A stretch of 64,000 nucleotides of DNA from Zygaena filipendulae (Eukaryota > Arthropoda > Insecta > Lepidoptera > Zygaenidae), in contig OU015663.1 of NCBI GenBank assembly GCA_907165275.2, forward strand, positions 3,794,501 to 3,858,500, in the 5' to 3' direction. This document shows, one piece after another, positions 1 through 12,949 of this stretch. Made by a program: the position numbers and the translations under genes. Each line of letters starts with the position of its first letter. Position 1 is the stretch's first letter. The notes below the pieces were generated by a model, which was not told the DNA's origin, ran no database searches, and worked only from the letters and a program-made list of their open reading frames with translations.

Positions 1-2523
1 TTCAACAGCGTTTTTTTCAGGTTTAAACGCCGGAACTATTTCTAAAAAGTATCAGGAACTCTAGAACTCAGCTGCATGCGAACAGAACTCTAAAAAAAAA
101 TTGATCTGCTGGCAAATGATATGCCAAGTTCACGCAGACGAATTTTGGTAAGTTTTTCATTTAATTAAACCGTTTGCTTATTTTAAGATGCTACTGCATG
201 CGGTCATCCAGGGATCACTCGATAAAAAAACCAGATTGACCCTATTACGTTGCATTGGTGGCAAAAGAAAGTATTATACTTGTCTGTGTAATTAGGTATA
301 TTATATTGATACAATATCCTAAAATAAAAAACTTCAATTTCTGTACTGGAATGCTAATGGCATACCTAAACTATATTGTGTGATGTATTAGCTTTATGTG
401 AGACAAGAATCAACCCTAGGTAATCATAAACATCACTTCACTTGCGTTGATACTCTTCCTGCTCTCTTTTGAATAACTCTATAAATTATGTAACTCTATG
501 TCCGTTTAGAACTCCCAAAAATTACAAATCCAGCTGCCGGTGGTATTGGCTTACTGGTATCTGGACAGCGTCGTGCTATTGTATCTGTCTATCAGTCTCT
601 AAACCCTCCACTCATTGGCAAAGACAGAAATGCTCTTAAGCTTTAAATTGGTCACTGACTTCAACGCAAATTCAATTACACTGGATATGGATATGCTTCT
701 AGATAATTATCATGCGGCTTAGAAACCTATCACAGAAACGTAGTCTTCTACTTAATTAATGCCTGCTGTCAATTTTGTTACATCCCTGAGATTTGAAAGA
801 CAGCCTAAACTATTCCCATTAAAAAACCTGGTAAAGATGATACCATTATTTTGAATAATCAATAAAGTACATATATAGCACGCATATTTCTTTTATACGA
901 ATGGGTCGGTCCAATGATAAAATATTTTATACACCTTTTTTAATTTAACTATTACTTTAAAAATTATTAAATGTAATAAATTGTATTTTCTGATACACTT
1001 AATTATATTCAATTCAATCTAAAAATTACATCCCCTGCACCTTAGTCAAGAACTGAAGATGCTGGCAGTGTTTCCTCGCTCGTGAGTAAATGTTTTAGTA
1101 ATATTTTATATTTATCTGCCGTTTGTTTGTCGTTCTTACTTATTTTACTCTGAGTAATAACGTCAAACCAACAAAACTTAGGTGGAACAAACGAAGTGTC
1201 AAGTTGTCAACCCTATATGAGATCCATTCCAAATAGGGAAGGTTTAATGACGAACAGTGGAGGTCGTAAACTTCAAACGTCTCACCGCCAGGGTTGTCGA
1301 CGTAAGAAATCGTACTGCCAAACGACAAAATAACGAAAATAAAATTGTTACCTATGTTTATTTTGCAACGTAAAATTTTTAATTAAGTACTTTAAATATT
1401 TAAGTTATTCACATAGTTAAAAAAGTTTACAGTTAATTGATATTAACTAAATTATTATAGAAAAAATAAACTTTGGACAAAGTTTTTACGAGACATTTTA
1501 TATCCGACTAGAAAAGCTATGTTTAGAAATAACTATGTTATAGGTTCATATAGGCCAGCATAGTTACCGAAAATCTTGTTTTCCCACCTTCATGGAAAAA
1601 GTGCCATAAAGATAGGGGATCGTGGTGACAAACGGAGAAGGAAAATGCTACATGCAGGAACCAAAAAGAGTGTTAACGATAATAATATGTCTGCAATAAA
1701 CAGTGAAAATTCGAGCCAATTAAAGCAAACAATTAAGTTTACCGATTAAACTATGACATTTAAGTAACAAAATCGTTCCAACGTCAATTTTAAAAGTAAA
1801 AATGTTTTAATTTTAGGTATTTGTATTTAACATCTTGGCCTTTTTTTCTTTTCTCATGCTCGTATAATTCTTGTTTATGTTTTATATGAGCGGGATAAAA
1901 CAACTTATGCTCTTATGCATAAAACCGCGATTGCCATGGCAATTTGTCGCAAAAGAATTTAAGGGGTTTATAATTTAAAAAATGCCTATTATATACAAAA
2001 TCATTTATTTCCTCGCAACCGAAGTGAAGAGCAGAGTGTCTAACTCAGGCATAACACCAATTTTATCATCGACTTAAAAACAACCGCGGCTTTGACTTAA
2101 GAGTTAAATGTCTCGGATAAAAAAAACATGTTTTATGCCCTTGATTACTTACTATATTTTAACTCGCCGCGTTATGAATTGGAAAACATCATGCAAGAAA
2201 TAAACAAAAACCCGTTTTCCGCACATGTATTATAAATAACTAATAAACAAATTTTATTCTGGTTGTAGCTGCATGTAAGCTTTTCTAATCTGATTATATT
2301 ATGTAGTTAGTATTACGAGAAATACATAGACAACCCTGACAGCTTCATGTAACCCGAACAAAACAGTCGTATTTTCAAATCTCTTTCGACGAATACTAGT
2401 CAAAAATCTACAAAACGGAATTGGTTATTACAATTGGGTCATTTTCGTATAGAAACATAACTCTGTGGAATATTAAACTTTATCTCAGCGGCAAAGATTA
2501 AAAAATGGAATAAACTTACGTAT

Positions 2524-3146
2524 ACCTACTTGCATGATTTCTTTTCCCAGTCTACTTTAAAGACATAATTATAGCATACTTAAACAAAGCAAGTTCCTAC
2601 TTTAGACCTTACCGCCGAAACGCGGAATGACGTCACTAGTTCAAAATTACGCCTTATTAATCTGTGATAGAAATGTCACTGTCGTATTGACACGATCATG
2701 TGACACTGACTCACAGATACCTTCAATATCAAAAAGCGAAATTAAGGTTGAACTGAGGTTGAGAGTTGAAGGGTGAGTTACTTCCAAAAGTTCCAGAAAA
2801 GAATCGATGTGCATCTTACCGATGCATTTTAAAGTAAAAAACCTTCAGAAAAGGGAAAATATGTGTCGACTGTATGCACTTATTATTTTGCCTTCCCTGA
2901 AAGAGGTAAAATTACCTTACTCTTTGGGTAAATGTTTCTTACAAAAATAAAAGTGAAGTAACAAGCGTGGCTGTGATTGGTGTTTCGTTGCAACGTTCCG
3001 TTTCACAAAATTAAAAGTAGAATATGTATTTTGGAAATTATTGATAATTTTTAAGTAAATCTTTCACGATAATGCTTTTCTATAAGGTTCTATTTTTGAA
3101 ATATTGACACAATTTCTTATTATAAATTTCATGCAAGTACCCTATT
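2524..3146 (+). mobile_element. MITE-like element, family shared with 57445-57925
   Basis: This stretch matches 57445-57925 in reverse complement. Shared blocks include the region around CGGAATGACGTCA, TGATAGAAATGTC and the end word TTCATGCAAGTACCCTATT. The right terminus TGCAAGTACCCTATT and the left terminus ACCTACTTGCATGA are inverted relatives. A fragment of the same right end occurs at about 46711-46795. No transposase is visible, so it is a non-autonomous element. I could not resolve a target-site duplication. Confidence 0.6.
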
Positions 3147-3251
3147 CCATTAAAAAGCATTGTGTAAAAGTTGTGCCAACGAGAAATTAATTTATAAAGT
3201 GAAAATTATTTAGACGCGAGAAAGTAAAATTGCAAGGTTGGATTAAAATTC

Positions 3252-3860
3252 ATTTTTTAACCGACTTCACAAAAAGGAAGAGATTCTTAATTCGACGCGT
3301 ATTTTTTTTATGTTTGTTACCTCAGAAGTCAGAAGTCAGAACTTTCGACTGGGTGAACCGATTTTGATGATTCTTTTTTTTTTGAAAGCTGGTGCTTTTC
3401 GTGTGATCCCATTGTCATTAATCAGGATCTGATGATAGGATCTTGAAGAAATCGAGGGCTCTTCAAAATATTATGGGCACACCTATTGCGATTTGGGTAT
3501 TTTTTATAGGAAATTGTTAATTTTCTTTCGAAAATCACCAATTGATGAAGTGGAACTGATGAAGACCATAGATGGCCACCGGAACTACTGAATAATGAAT
3601 AAGTATTTCACAGCTTGTGTGTCAATTACTTAAAAATGCTTACTAAGCAATTTATGTGTCACAATGCATATCTATGGTGAAGCGGAGCTGATGGTGGAGT
3701 AGCAGGAGAACTCCTCAACAATTGACGCCATTGCATCAGGAAATGCCATTTTTTGTAAAAGGTTATGAGCTGTTGACGTTAGGCTATTGTCACTTAGATA
3801 AATTATAAACAGCCACTCAAAAGCGAAAAATTAACAACTTTATCAATAAATTAAACCAAC
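3252..3860 (+). repeat. Dispersed lepidopteran repeat (AACCGACTTC type)
   Basis: The stretch starts with a TTTAACCGACTTC word followed by AAAAAGGAAGAG, a motif I recognise as very common in lepidopteran genomes. A short second fragment with ACCGACTTCCAAAAAG occurs at 16786-16812. The class of the parent element is not certain to me. No coding potential is visible. Confidence 0.45.
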
Positions 3861-3974
3861 TTCAAAAAACACAAAAATGCCCTACACTAAAAAGTAAAAA
3901 AAAAACCGATTTAATCTGAAAGATAAAAATGCACGTAATATCTATTATTATTGGTATGTTGGTTTGGTTGGTAT

Positions 3975-4121
3975 TGATAGTTTCGAAGTCGGTGCCAAAA
4001 GCCCGCTCGTGTCTGCCCACCTGGGCTGTTACTTGTTTGTTCACGATGACATGTCTTTCTCGACGAAGTGTTTCTACCTACCTTATTACCTATTTGACTT
4101 GGCACCGACTTCGAAACGAAA
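3975..4121. repeat. Short inverted repeat (hairpin)
   Basis: The word TTTCGAAGTCGGTGCCAA near 3979-3997 recurs as its reverse complement, TTGGCACCGACTTCGAAA, at about 4100-4118. About 100 bp of loop separates the arms. A related word set (CCGATTTAA, AAAAATGCAC, ATTATTGGTATG) recurs at 18325-18400, so this is part of a dispersed repeat. Confidence 0.5.
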
Positions 4122-7033
4122 AATTAATTGCTGTTTGTTTGATTCGCTAAAACTCGAGAATCACTGGACAGATTTGACTGATTTGGATCTTAAAATTTAT
4201 GGAAGTTCAGGGAAGGTTTAAATTAGGCTACTTTGGAGTTCCTGCGGGAATTTCGAAAATCCCGCTAGTGAAACCGCGGGGCACAGCTAGTTTATTTATA
4301 AAAAATTCAAGAACGAAAAGTTTCCTGATTAAAAAATAGCAAAATTGAAAATACTATATGAAATGAGGGAATATTGTCCCTAAGTTAAGGAAAGCATTGG
4401 CAGCCGAACTTATATCCAGATAGGTACCTATACGAAGTATGAGCACTCCTGTTTTTCATAATATTCCTTTGAATATAATAATAGGCATAGGCATAATAGG
4501 CATTTACGAACACCATCAGCTATATTATTTTATCTGTATGTGATAACTTAAATGCTATTTTTTCTTATAAGTTTATCCAAATGTAAACTTAGCTGTAAGT
4601 TTTCCGTGATGAATAAATTAAAATAATAATAGAAAATAATTTAATTATTATTGTAATTTTATTATTGTAATACTGTGATAGTGCTGTGAATAGTAGATTG
4701 TTGTACAAAAAAGTAAAAATGTCAGACAAAATTCACAAAAATAACACCAAAACAGGTATAAAGGTACATAAATATAATTTGGGTCGACTTTTCCCAACCC
4801 ATTGATCCCAAAGGGGCATTTACTTCCTGTTAACGGCGTAAAAACAATTTTACATAACCAGGGCACTAGCATACTATAGGCAGTGGTTTTATTGCCCTCC
4901 CCCTCCCCACCGTTATCCCACCCTTACTTGCCGACCTATAGGAATGTTTCACTCCCGTTTGCGCCCCTCGGGTCGAACGGAAAGATGTCGGTCGTGAGCG
5001 AGATGGCTGGATAACGTAACGGCGTTATAAATGTAAGGAGTAAGGACGGATGATATAGATCTAATGGGCGTTACTGGCTGTTAACAAAATTTGGGCGGTC
5101 TCATGTTTTTTTCATTAATATGGACTTACCCACATAATGCATTTGGTCAAAAGCTAAAAAAAACCTCGAGGATAATACATAAATAGGTTAACTGTAGTTT
5201 ATGTTTTAGAGCACTAAATAGATATTTATCGAAGTTTTTTGCGGTTACCAAAAATCATGTTGCCACGTCTTTGATCAGTACCTAACAAATAAAAAAAAAA
5301 TTACCGACACAAAAATAAATTACGGAACTGACATTATCGGTTCCCGTCATTTAATTTTATTTATTGTGAGTAGAATCTGTAGTTTTAATGGATTGAATAA
5401 ACTATTCAGCTAATAAAAAGATGTTGAATAACAGTGAAAACACTAATTAAGCACTACTCCTGCTTACCTACTGTTTCAGAATGAATATATTTTGATGTGA
5501 ATTTAAAAAACCATTCAAGTGCGTGTCGAACCACACAGTTTGGGTTCCGTGGTGGGGTCTATTTCACCATGAGTCTATGGCGCTACTATTGTACCTAGAA
5601 GTCTGCTGATTTTAAAGTCGGTTCTTTCTGATTCCCACTGACAGTCATTTCAACCTGATTTTAAGAACCTTCTGACGATTTTTCCTGTTCCTCACAGTTT
5701 CGACCGCGTTAATTTAAGAGTTCTCGCGGTACATGCTCTCTGTACGTCTGACATTCATAATTAGCATTAGCATTTTTTTTAATTTGAATGTAATTTTGAA
5801 TGAAACCAACACTATGTGCAGTATCTCTATGGAAAGGTTACCACAATGTCAGCACAGTTAGCAATTACATTACAGACGCTTACAGTTTAATATTAATTCG
5901 TATCGTACGAAGAGAGCAATGCAGATAAACTGCAATTAATGATAATTATAATATTATGTCAATGTAATAAATTAAATGAATGTTATCAGCCGCGCACTCA
6001 CCTCAGATGACACTATGTTATCAATGTTGCAAATAGCCGTGTCAGAATCTGATATGATCAACATTATCACTGCACCGAACGTCTAGAATCGAAGTTAAGC
6101 GATCGTACTTATACAGTATAAGGAATTCCAATTAATTCAGACATAGAAACCGCAGGATACCAAATTATTGATTCTCTTTTCCATTTCTTTAGTCAAAAAT
6201 AAATATTGTGTAATAATTTTGTACTCAAATACCTACCTACATGGTGTGTTTTATTATAACATCAAAGCCTACAGAGTTATTTACAAAATTGTTTTTCTCC
6301 GTTTCCTAAATTTGTCACTTGTTCACTACTATGGTTTTAAATTATTTTTTAACTTATACCTAATACGAGGTTGTCTATTCGATTAGTAATCTTCGTTTGG
6401 GCATAACTTTGGATTGTAGGTATGTTTGCTTTGTATTGCACCTACCTACCTATACTGATTCACATGCCTATTTCTCAGAAGCTTAAAGTCTGATTTTAAC
6501 AATTATTTTAAATTATTTACCGAACACATCTATTTTATACTAACATAAGAGAAGGCGCTCCTTTGAAATCTATGTGGGAACTTGGGAAGGTATGAGGGCA
6601 ATGAGTTTGCAATGCAAGCTCAATCTGTAGCTAGCAAAAAAAACGTAAAGTACCTACCTACCTAACGGTACGCGGCGTTACTCATAAACAGTAGCCAGTA
6701 GATAGTGCTTTGCTTCTAATTAACCCCAAATATCGTTCATTCATTGAATGGAAAAATCAAAGAATGGAAAAATCAAAGAATGGAAGAATCTATTAAAATG
6801 AACACCAGAGAAATTCGAAACTTACTGTACTTTTTATACTACACTAACTAGTATAGAAAAGTTCGTAAGTTTAAGTGAAAAGGGTAATTTCTGCAACTAT
6901 TGAATTGACTCTAAAAAATATTTTACTGATAGAAAGCTGCAGTATCCCTAAGTGTTATGGACACTTCTATCTCGGAACAAAAGTTCCTGGGGCAATACCG
7001 AAATCCTTGCGACTGATACCGCAGAGAGAACAG

Positions 7034-7263
7034 GGGCCCTTATTCACTATGATAACACGCCGCACTAAGATAAGACGCCGCAAAAACTATATTTTCCTCA
7101 TAATCAAAGAAGTTTTACTGCAAAAAAAGTACATTTACGTTTCTTATGGCATAAAGAATAATAATATTTTGTTATATTTTGGCATCTAGAACGTTTGGAA
7201 ATACATTTTTGGGACGCGCGTTATGGGCAAGGAATGTTGTTGGTCATAGTGAATAAGGGCCCA
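7034..7263. mobile_element. MITE, GGGCCCTTATTCAC terminal inverted repeats
   Basis: The ends are inverted copies: GGGCCCTTATTCACTATGA on the left and TCATAGTGAATAAGGGCCC on the right. Related copies lie at 41228-41454 and, partial, at about 58580-58762. They share CGCGCGTTATGGGCAA (first two copies) and AAATACATTTAC-type words. About 230 bp, no open frame of its own. The target-site duplication is unclear. Confidence 0.75.
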
Positions 7264-8223
7264 GGTAGGTATTTGGATTACCAATAATTTAGGTTTATAG
7301 GAGAGATTGGGTTCTTTTACCGTGACATAAAGAGTTCTCCGCCAAGGGATCGGCTATATCGTTAAGTAAAAGAAAATACCAAGAAAGTTAAACTTTGCTG
7401 CATATTTTTGTAAATTCATACTATGAGTAATTTATATACCTACATATTTACTATAATATTATAACGATAAACGAGGTAAAGTTTGTGAGTTTGTCACATT
7501 ATAATCTCTGGATCTACTGAACTGATTTTGAAAATTCTTTCACTTATAGGAAGCTAGGAACTAGTAAGGAATTTTGCATACAATATGTTGCCAGAGGATA
7601 AAGACAGAAAAAATTTTGATCTTTTAATTAGGTACCGCGAGAACGAAATTAATACGGATGTAACCGCGGGGAACAGCTAGTTATAAACACAAAACACATT
7701 GGATGATAAGCACTAATAAAAAAAATATAATAATTAATGCTTAATACCTACCTTGACTTAAAAAATGTTAACTCTAGATTTATAGGGTCTAGCTTTAGAT
7801 CCAGAATTCCAGAAGTAAAAAAGTTCAGGTAGAAAGGTATTCCGTATTCCTAATGCCTTATACATAATATTATCTCCATAAATTTTGTAATGACATTCAT
7901 TGCTTATCCTATATTATTTATCTAGCCTGTCAATATTAACACGAGCAGTGTGGAATGATGATGATATTGTGTGTATCCTGAAAGTGCAGCAATTATTATA
8001 CCTACCTAGGTATTACATTATATTACATATAAAATATGTAAGTATCGTGGTAACTATTTACGCTCTTTAGATTATCTATACCTAATAAATAATTATTATT
8101 ATGATGCACATAGTTACATCGAATTACCATAATATGCGCATACATGCATGCTTGCACTATCGGACATACATTTTAAGAATAAATTACCGATTACGTACAT
8201 AAAATATGTGAAATATCACTAAC

Positions 8224-8728
8224 CGGACTGCTGGGGCGGCAGCAGGGGGGGCATCGAGGGCGGCGGCGGTGCGGACGGCGGCGGGGGCACGTACGGCGAC
8301 ACCCCCGGGGAGTCCGGCACGGAGTCGCCGCTCGTGGACCCTATGGACCTCGGCGGGGGCGGCGGTATCACCGGGCTCCTGGGCGCCTTCACGACGGGCG
8401 GCTCCGGCCGGTCCAGCTCTATCCCGGGCGGCAGCAGCCCCGAGCCCGAGGCCCGCGCCCGCGCCTCGTCCTGCGCCTGCGCACGCCTCAGTGCCGTCTG
8501 CAGCGCCATCACCCGCTGCCGGTCGGCGGTCAGGCGGCACTTCTCGCAGGTGCAGTACCGGAACTTGCAGTACCGCTTGTGGCCCTTGAGCTCGATCTTG
8601 AGCCGGTGATTGCGGCACCGGGCGCAGTTGGGCGGCGCGCGCGGCACCCCCGAGCTGGAGGCGCCGGGGTCGGAGCGCTCCTCGCAGTCATCGGGTGTGC
8701 GCCGCTTCCACGCGCCCACGGACACCAT
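8224..8728 (-). CDS. dsx: doublesex, first coding exon (DM domain)
   Basis: Doublesex is the sex-determination transcription factor that is spliced sex-specifically in insects. Translation from the ATG at 8728 gives a short leader starting MVSVGAW, then the DM domain at about residues 35-81. The intertwined zinc ligands are visible: C35, C38, H50, C54, C59, C61 and C64 in the context [17 protein letters not shown] and [12 protein letters not shown] Pro/Ser-rich stretch follows, ending [10 protein letters not shown]. The exon stops in phase 1 at a GTTAGT donor just below 8224. An in-frame upstream Met at 8788 exists, but MVSVGAW is the start I know from lepidopteran dsx. The oligomerisation-domain and sex-specific exons are not in this window. 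The exon is very GC-rich in an AT-rich setting, which produces several spurious overlapping frames. Confidence 0.95.
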
Positions 8729-9080
8729 GGCCGGCTCGTAATCGCCCGTTTTCGCGGTTGTTGCGATGCACCCGGGTAATGAACGCACACGCGCTGCGCC
8801 GCGCGGTCGCGATGCAACTGGCCGCCCCGGCCCCGCGCGCCTGCCGCGGCGAGCGCCGCTGCCCCGCCGCCCCGCGGCCCACCCTCGCCGGTGCAGTGCA
8901 CTTTATTGCTGTGCCGCGATTTCTTGCGAATTTATTATTATCATTTAGCAAGTTTTTGTTTTTTAGATTAAGTTATCAATTTTATCATCTCAAGATTGAG
9001 GAAAATATCGATGTGCAGTGTGCACCAATGTGTCTGAAGAGAATACCGAAAATAGTGGTATCCATCGTATATCTCTACTG
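8729..9080 (-). promoter_or_regulatory. dsx: dsx 5' UTR / promoter-proximal region
   Basis: The CpG-rich tract continues upstream of the dsx start codon to about 8900 and then turns AT-rich. It probably holds the 5' UTR and promoter. I could not place a transcription start or a TATA box with confidence. Confidence 0.4.
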
Positions 9081-9478
9081 AAGCAGACGAAGGTCAGTAA
9101 AAAAAACATGAAAAACCTAAAGAGCTAAAAACATACTTTCGTAGCATAATATAATATATTCTAGACTTACAATACACTCATTCTATCCCTATCGAACGTA
9201 GTTAATCGTCATATTATATTAGGTATATTATGTTTTCTTCATTTACCTATCTCTACTACTCGTCATCTCCGTATCCACTTTCTTCCAACTAAGTATGTCA
9301 TTTTAAATGTTGTCCCTGCGACAGTAATATCTTTAAAGTATTTTGAAAATAAAACTATCTTTAAAAAAAAAGAATACTTACTGCCAGGAACGACTTTTAG
9401 TATAATACTTAATTACTTACCTATTTGTAGTAGGTACTAGGTATACCTACTTGCAGTAACCGTTACCTTTATTTGCTA

Positions 9479-9672
9479 TCTAGCTGCGTTAATTTCGGAG
9501 CTCCCGTGGGAATTCTGGGACAAAAAGTACTCTATGTCCTTCTCTGTACGATGTACCCCTGACAATGTGTATGCAAAATTTCATGATGATCGGTTAAGCC
9601 GTTAAGGCGTGAAAGCATAACAGGCGAAACAGACAGACAGAGTTACTTTCGCATTTATAATATTAGTAGGGA
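9479..9672 (+). repeat. Dispersed SINE-like/LINE-tail repeat
   Basis: A copy of the commonest repeat in the window. It begins TAGCTGCGTTAATTTCGGAG, carries ATGATGATCGGTTAAGCCG and GGCGTGAAAGC in the middle, and ends TTTATAATATTAGTAGG. The family name is uncertain. Other copies or fragments are annotated below. Confidence 0.65.
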
Positions 9673-10199
9673 TTACTCTACATCTCTCTCTACATAATAT
9701 ACCGAAACGACTGAAGAGATAAATTTCACGTTCAATACATAAAGTTTTATAAGTTTGTAAATTAGAAATTGTGGAGTAATCTCTGAATCTGATGAACCAA
9801 ATTTAAATAAAAAATCACTGATAGAAATCTACAATATTATTCCATTGATGATACTTTCTAGAGATCCCAAAGGAGTTCCGAAATTCATGCGAGTAGAGCT
9901 CCTAGGGAACGGCTAGTGAAACAAATAACAACATGAACAAAGTCCCACAGTGTCACAGCCAAATGCGTGTGCGGTGTGACCGCATGCTCGTGAGGCCACT
10001 ATCGCGTGCAGTGTGCGCATGTGCAACTCGCCAGCACACCAGCGCACCGTCAGTCCCCTGTGCGCACACGGTGATCGCACGCTGATTTTACCAGTGTGCG
10101 CGGCAAGCGAAATTGCATGAGCAATGAGCATGTGTGCGTCGAGACTCGAGACATAGTGATGCTGATTAATGCCGAAATTAGCATTATTAGCATTACTTA

Positions 10200-10384
10200 T
10201 TTTAAATGCGAATGTGAGTTTATTTGTTGGTTTATTAAGCTTTCACGCCTTAACTACTAAACCGATCATTAAGAAATTTTCCATACACGTTGTCAGAGGT
10301 ACAGAGAAGGACACAGAGTACTTTTTACCAATAAGTTTCCGACTCTGAAATTAACGTGGGTAAAACCGAGGGGATCAACTAGTC
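10200..10384 (-). repeat. Dispersed SINE-like repeat, reverse copy
   Basis: Reverse-complement copy of the 9479-9672 family. It shows CTTTCACGCCTTAACTAC, CCATACACGTTGTCAG and ends at GGGGATCAACTAGTC. Confidence 0.6.
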
Positions 10385-10533
10385 ATAAAAATAATGCTTG
10401 GACATTATCACATAGAGCCATCTAGTTCTAAAGTGAGCAACGTTTGTACTATAGGTACCAAACAACTGATTTAGTAATAGGTATAGGTACCTAGTTACTT
10501 TTTAGGAAATTATATACTTATATAATAAACTGA

Positions 10534-10728
10534 AACTAGCTGTTCCCTGTGGCTTTATCCGCTTTAATTTGAGAGTTATTGCGGAAAAACCGGGCAAAAA
10601 GTACCCCATCTCCTTTGTATCCCTGACAACATAGGTATATGCAAAATTTCATGAGATTCGGTTGAGCCGTTCAGGCGTGAATGCGTAACAAATAAAGAAA
10701 CTCACATTCGCATTTATAATAATAAAGA
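10534..10728 (+). repeat. Dispersed SINE-like repeat, forward copy
   Basis: Begins CTAGCTGTTCCCTGTGGC, contains CAAAATTTCATGAGATTCGG and GGCGTGAATGCG, and ends near CATTTATAATAATAAAG. Same family as 9479-9672. Confidence 0.65.
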
Positions 10729-10734
10729 TAGATA

Positions 10735-10883
10735 CATACCTACAACGCCCAGACACAGGATGAACACACGTTTGTGATTAGGTACTCCGAATCTGGGTTC
10801 ATCACAAATGTTTACCCAACGGGATCGAACCCTCGACACGTGGCGTAGCTGTCAAGCTCGCTGACCACTAGACATAAGGTGCT
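10735..10883 (-). repeat. tRNA-derived SINE
   Basis: On the minus strand the head reads GTCTAGTGGTCAGCGAGC, followed by a pol III B box in GGGTTCGATCCCG. This is a tRNA-like head, closest in look to Asp/Glu-type tRNAs. A non-tRNA body follows and ends at CTGGGCGTTGTAGGTATG. It is not a functional tRNA, because no acceptor stem closes. Confidence 0.6.
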
Positions 10884-12050
10884 GTCATCTTTGTCTGTCT
10901 GTTTTCTCATTATCAGGGTTGAGTCCCCGCACTTTTCTACGTCATGTCGATATCTTGACTTATCGGTTCGGGGATTTGGGTATGCTGAAAGTCTCTATTC
11001 ATATGGTATTTGACCACCAAGTAGAGGACGTATTAATTGATGGTGAGTGATGGTGGTCCTGCTAATGTTTATACGGTATTGGCAGAATCCACACTATCAA
11101 CAAATAAAGAAGTGATGATACATATATAACTGAAGCCCACAACATAGTGTGTTCTAGAGTGTGTTTCTGAGTTAAAATGATGTTACAAAAAAAAACAGTC
11201 AGTCGTAGTACTGCATGTCAGAAGAGCAAACTTCTTAGCTTCACCAACTTGTAAAAATTATTTTTGATTGCTATTTTACGCACACATGTGTATCCATGAA
11301 TCTGAGCGTAAGCGAGTTCAGTACTTTCCCAATTCCAAATGCCTAACGTGCCAATAAAAAGTTGCACTTCAAAAAACTGATATTGGTAAAGGTAATTATT
11401 AAAGTTGTTCTCATTAGGTATTTCCATCCAGAAAATGGTAATTGGCTTCTCATATTCCACTCCACAAAATAGGTTATAGAATGACTTAGAAAATTTATTT
11501 AATTAAATTCAACATGGCCTCTTAGCAACTGCTAATGCTTATCAATAATAACTGCTAACAAAAAGTGCAAATGCTAATTCATCCATCTCTTGTGTTATGT
11601 GAGAATGTGTGTGTTCCACTCGAGTTCGGTCAAGTGTCATTGTCATCAAATAATTCTTTACTTTTCAACTGATTGTACTCTATCGGATTTTATCAATGTA
11701 TGTAGATACGTAATAGATATGCACGACGACTTAATAATATTATGTTAATTTCCTGACCCAATTAAACGATCCTTAGTAAAGTACCCTCACTCAAAATTTA
11801 ATAATTATTACGTATATTTTTTGTATTATGTAATTTTTTGTTTATTTAATTTATTGTTTATTATTTCGCACCAACTGTTGTGCCTATATATGTATTATAT
11901 TTTATAAAGTTTTGTTAATTATATTACATATTCGTCTAATAAAATACAACATCGACATAATGTAGATACCTACTACATATACTATAGTCTACATTATATT
12001 GATGTTGTTATTTTATTTATGTAATTTATGTACATAATATTTTGCCATTT

Positions 12051-12277
12051 GGACGCAGATAAGCAATAACATGTTAACCCACACTATGAAGTTATTGATT
12101 CAGAACGATTAATTGAGATTTAGAGAACGTTTTTTAATTATGTGTTTACCTCATTACATTGTTTAACTAAATATTAAACATAAAATTCTTGACACAAAGT
12201 GGCGCTATAATTTTAAAACTTTAATTTACTCAAAATTTCTCCAGTGTGGGTTAACACACTATTGCTTATCCATGTCC
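12051..12277. mobile_element. MITE with 4-bp target-site duplication (copy 1)
   Basis: The terminal inverted repeats start GGACGCAGATAAGCAATAAC and, read from the other end, GGACATGGATAAGCAATAG. Both continue into GTTAACCCACACT-type words. ATTT flanks both ends directly (12047-12050 and 12278-12281). A second copy at 42286-42522 is flanked by AATT. About 227 bp, no coding frame. The superfamily is not assignable from these ends alone. Confidence 0.8.
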
Positions 12278-12949
12278 ATTTATTTTTGGTTTTAGTATTT
12301 GCCTTAGAAATAGTAAGTAGAATAGTAATACAAAAAGAATTTAAATTTTTCTCTCTGCGCTCACATCCGTGACGCCAACGCCACACGCGGCACCAGCGGA
12401 AGACCAGCGTCGGGTCCCTAGCGGTTCCCGGCTTATGCTGAGCTGGTTGCCATTTTGTCGCGACACGCTGTTTTTGCTTCTTTTTGTTATTGCATTTTAA
12501 CGATTGTCGTATTTGTATTTGTAAACGGGCTGGTTTCCGCAATTTGACGACTAGGCGCCTATTTTGCGTGTGGAAATTGTCGTAGGTAACGAATAAAGAT
12601 AATTTTATTTCATCCTTCTTTGGAAAATAGGTACCTACTTATATTTACAATGCGACAAATTTCCTACCTGACTTTTAAAATGTTAGTTGAAGCGCAAAAC
12701 CGACCTAATGATGTTAGAATGACGTAATCAGCAAGGTTAGCGGGTCTCAAATTGAAGCTTCGAATTTCGATTACACATACCTAGTAGAATAGAGATGAAC
12801 GGATATTCAGTAACTATCCGGTATCCGGCATATCCGGCCTTGTTTTCATTATCCGGCTGTTTACCGGACATATAGGTAGGTATAGGTGTGCTGCAGCGCC
12901 CAAGGAATTTTCACCAACTATTCCAGTTTGTGGTGGGGCGGTTAAATTT

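Larger units (their letters stand above)
1..8223. other. Non-coding: dsx intron 1 or 3' flank, repeat-rich
   Basis: No exon could be supported here on either strand. The stretch lies downstream of the dsx exon on its coding strand, so it is probably the start of the long dsx intron 1. I looked for the dsx oligomerisation-domain exon and did not find it. Recognisable contents are MITE-like repeats at 2524-3146 and 7034-7263, a dispersed repeat from about 3252, and SINE-like fragments at 4224-4291 and 7456-7683. The rest is AT-rich sequence in which I see nothing specific. Confidence 0.6.

Noticed and set aside
820..870. A word resembling an RT motif (IPIKKPGKDDT)
   Set aside because: Too short, with stops on both sides and no supporting LINE motif nearby.
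6875..7189. 104-codon open frame
   Set aside because: It runs into the MITE at 7034-7263 and has no recognisable domain or codon signature.
1..8223. dsx exon 2 (oligomerisation domain)
   Set aside because: I searched the minus strand for its conserved helices and a fitting acceptor and found none; it must lie outside the window.
8184..9081. Several long frames overlapping the dsx exon on both strands
   Set aside because: They are shadows of a GC-rich exon. Only the minus frame ending at 8224 shows the DM domain.
10735..10883. Possible tRNA gene
   Set aside because: It has a B box and tRNA-like head, but no closing acceptor stem and a non-tRNA body follows; annotated as a SINE.
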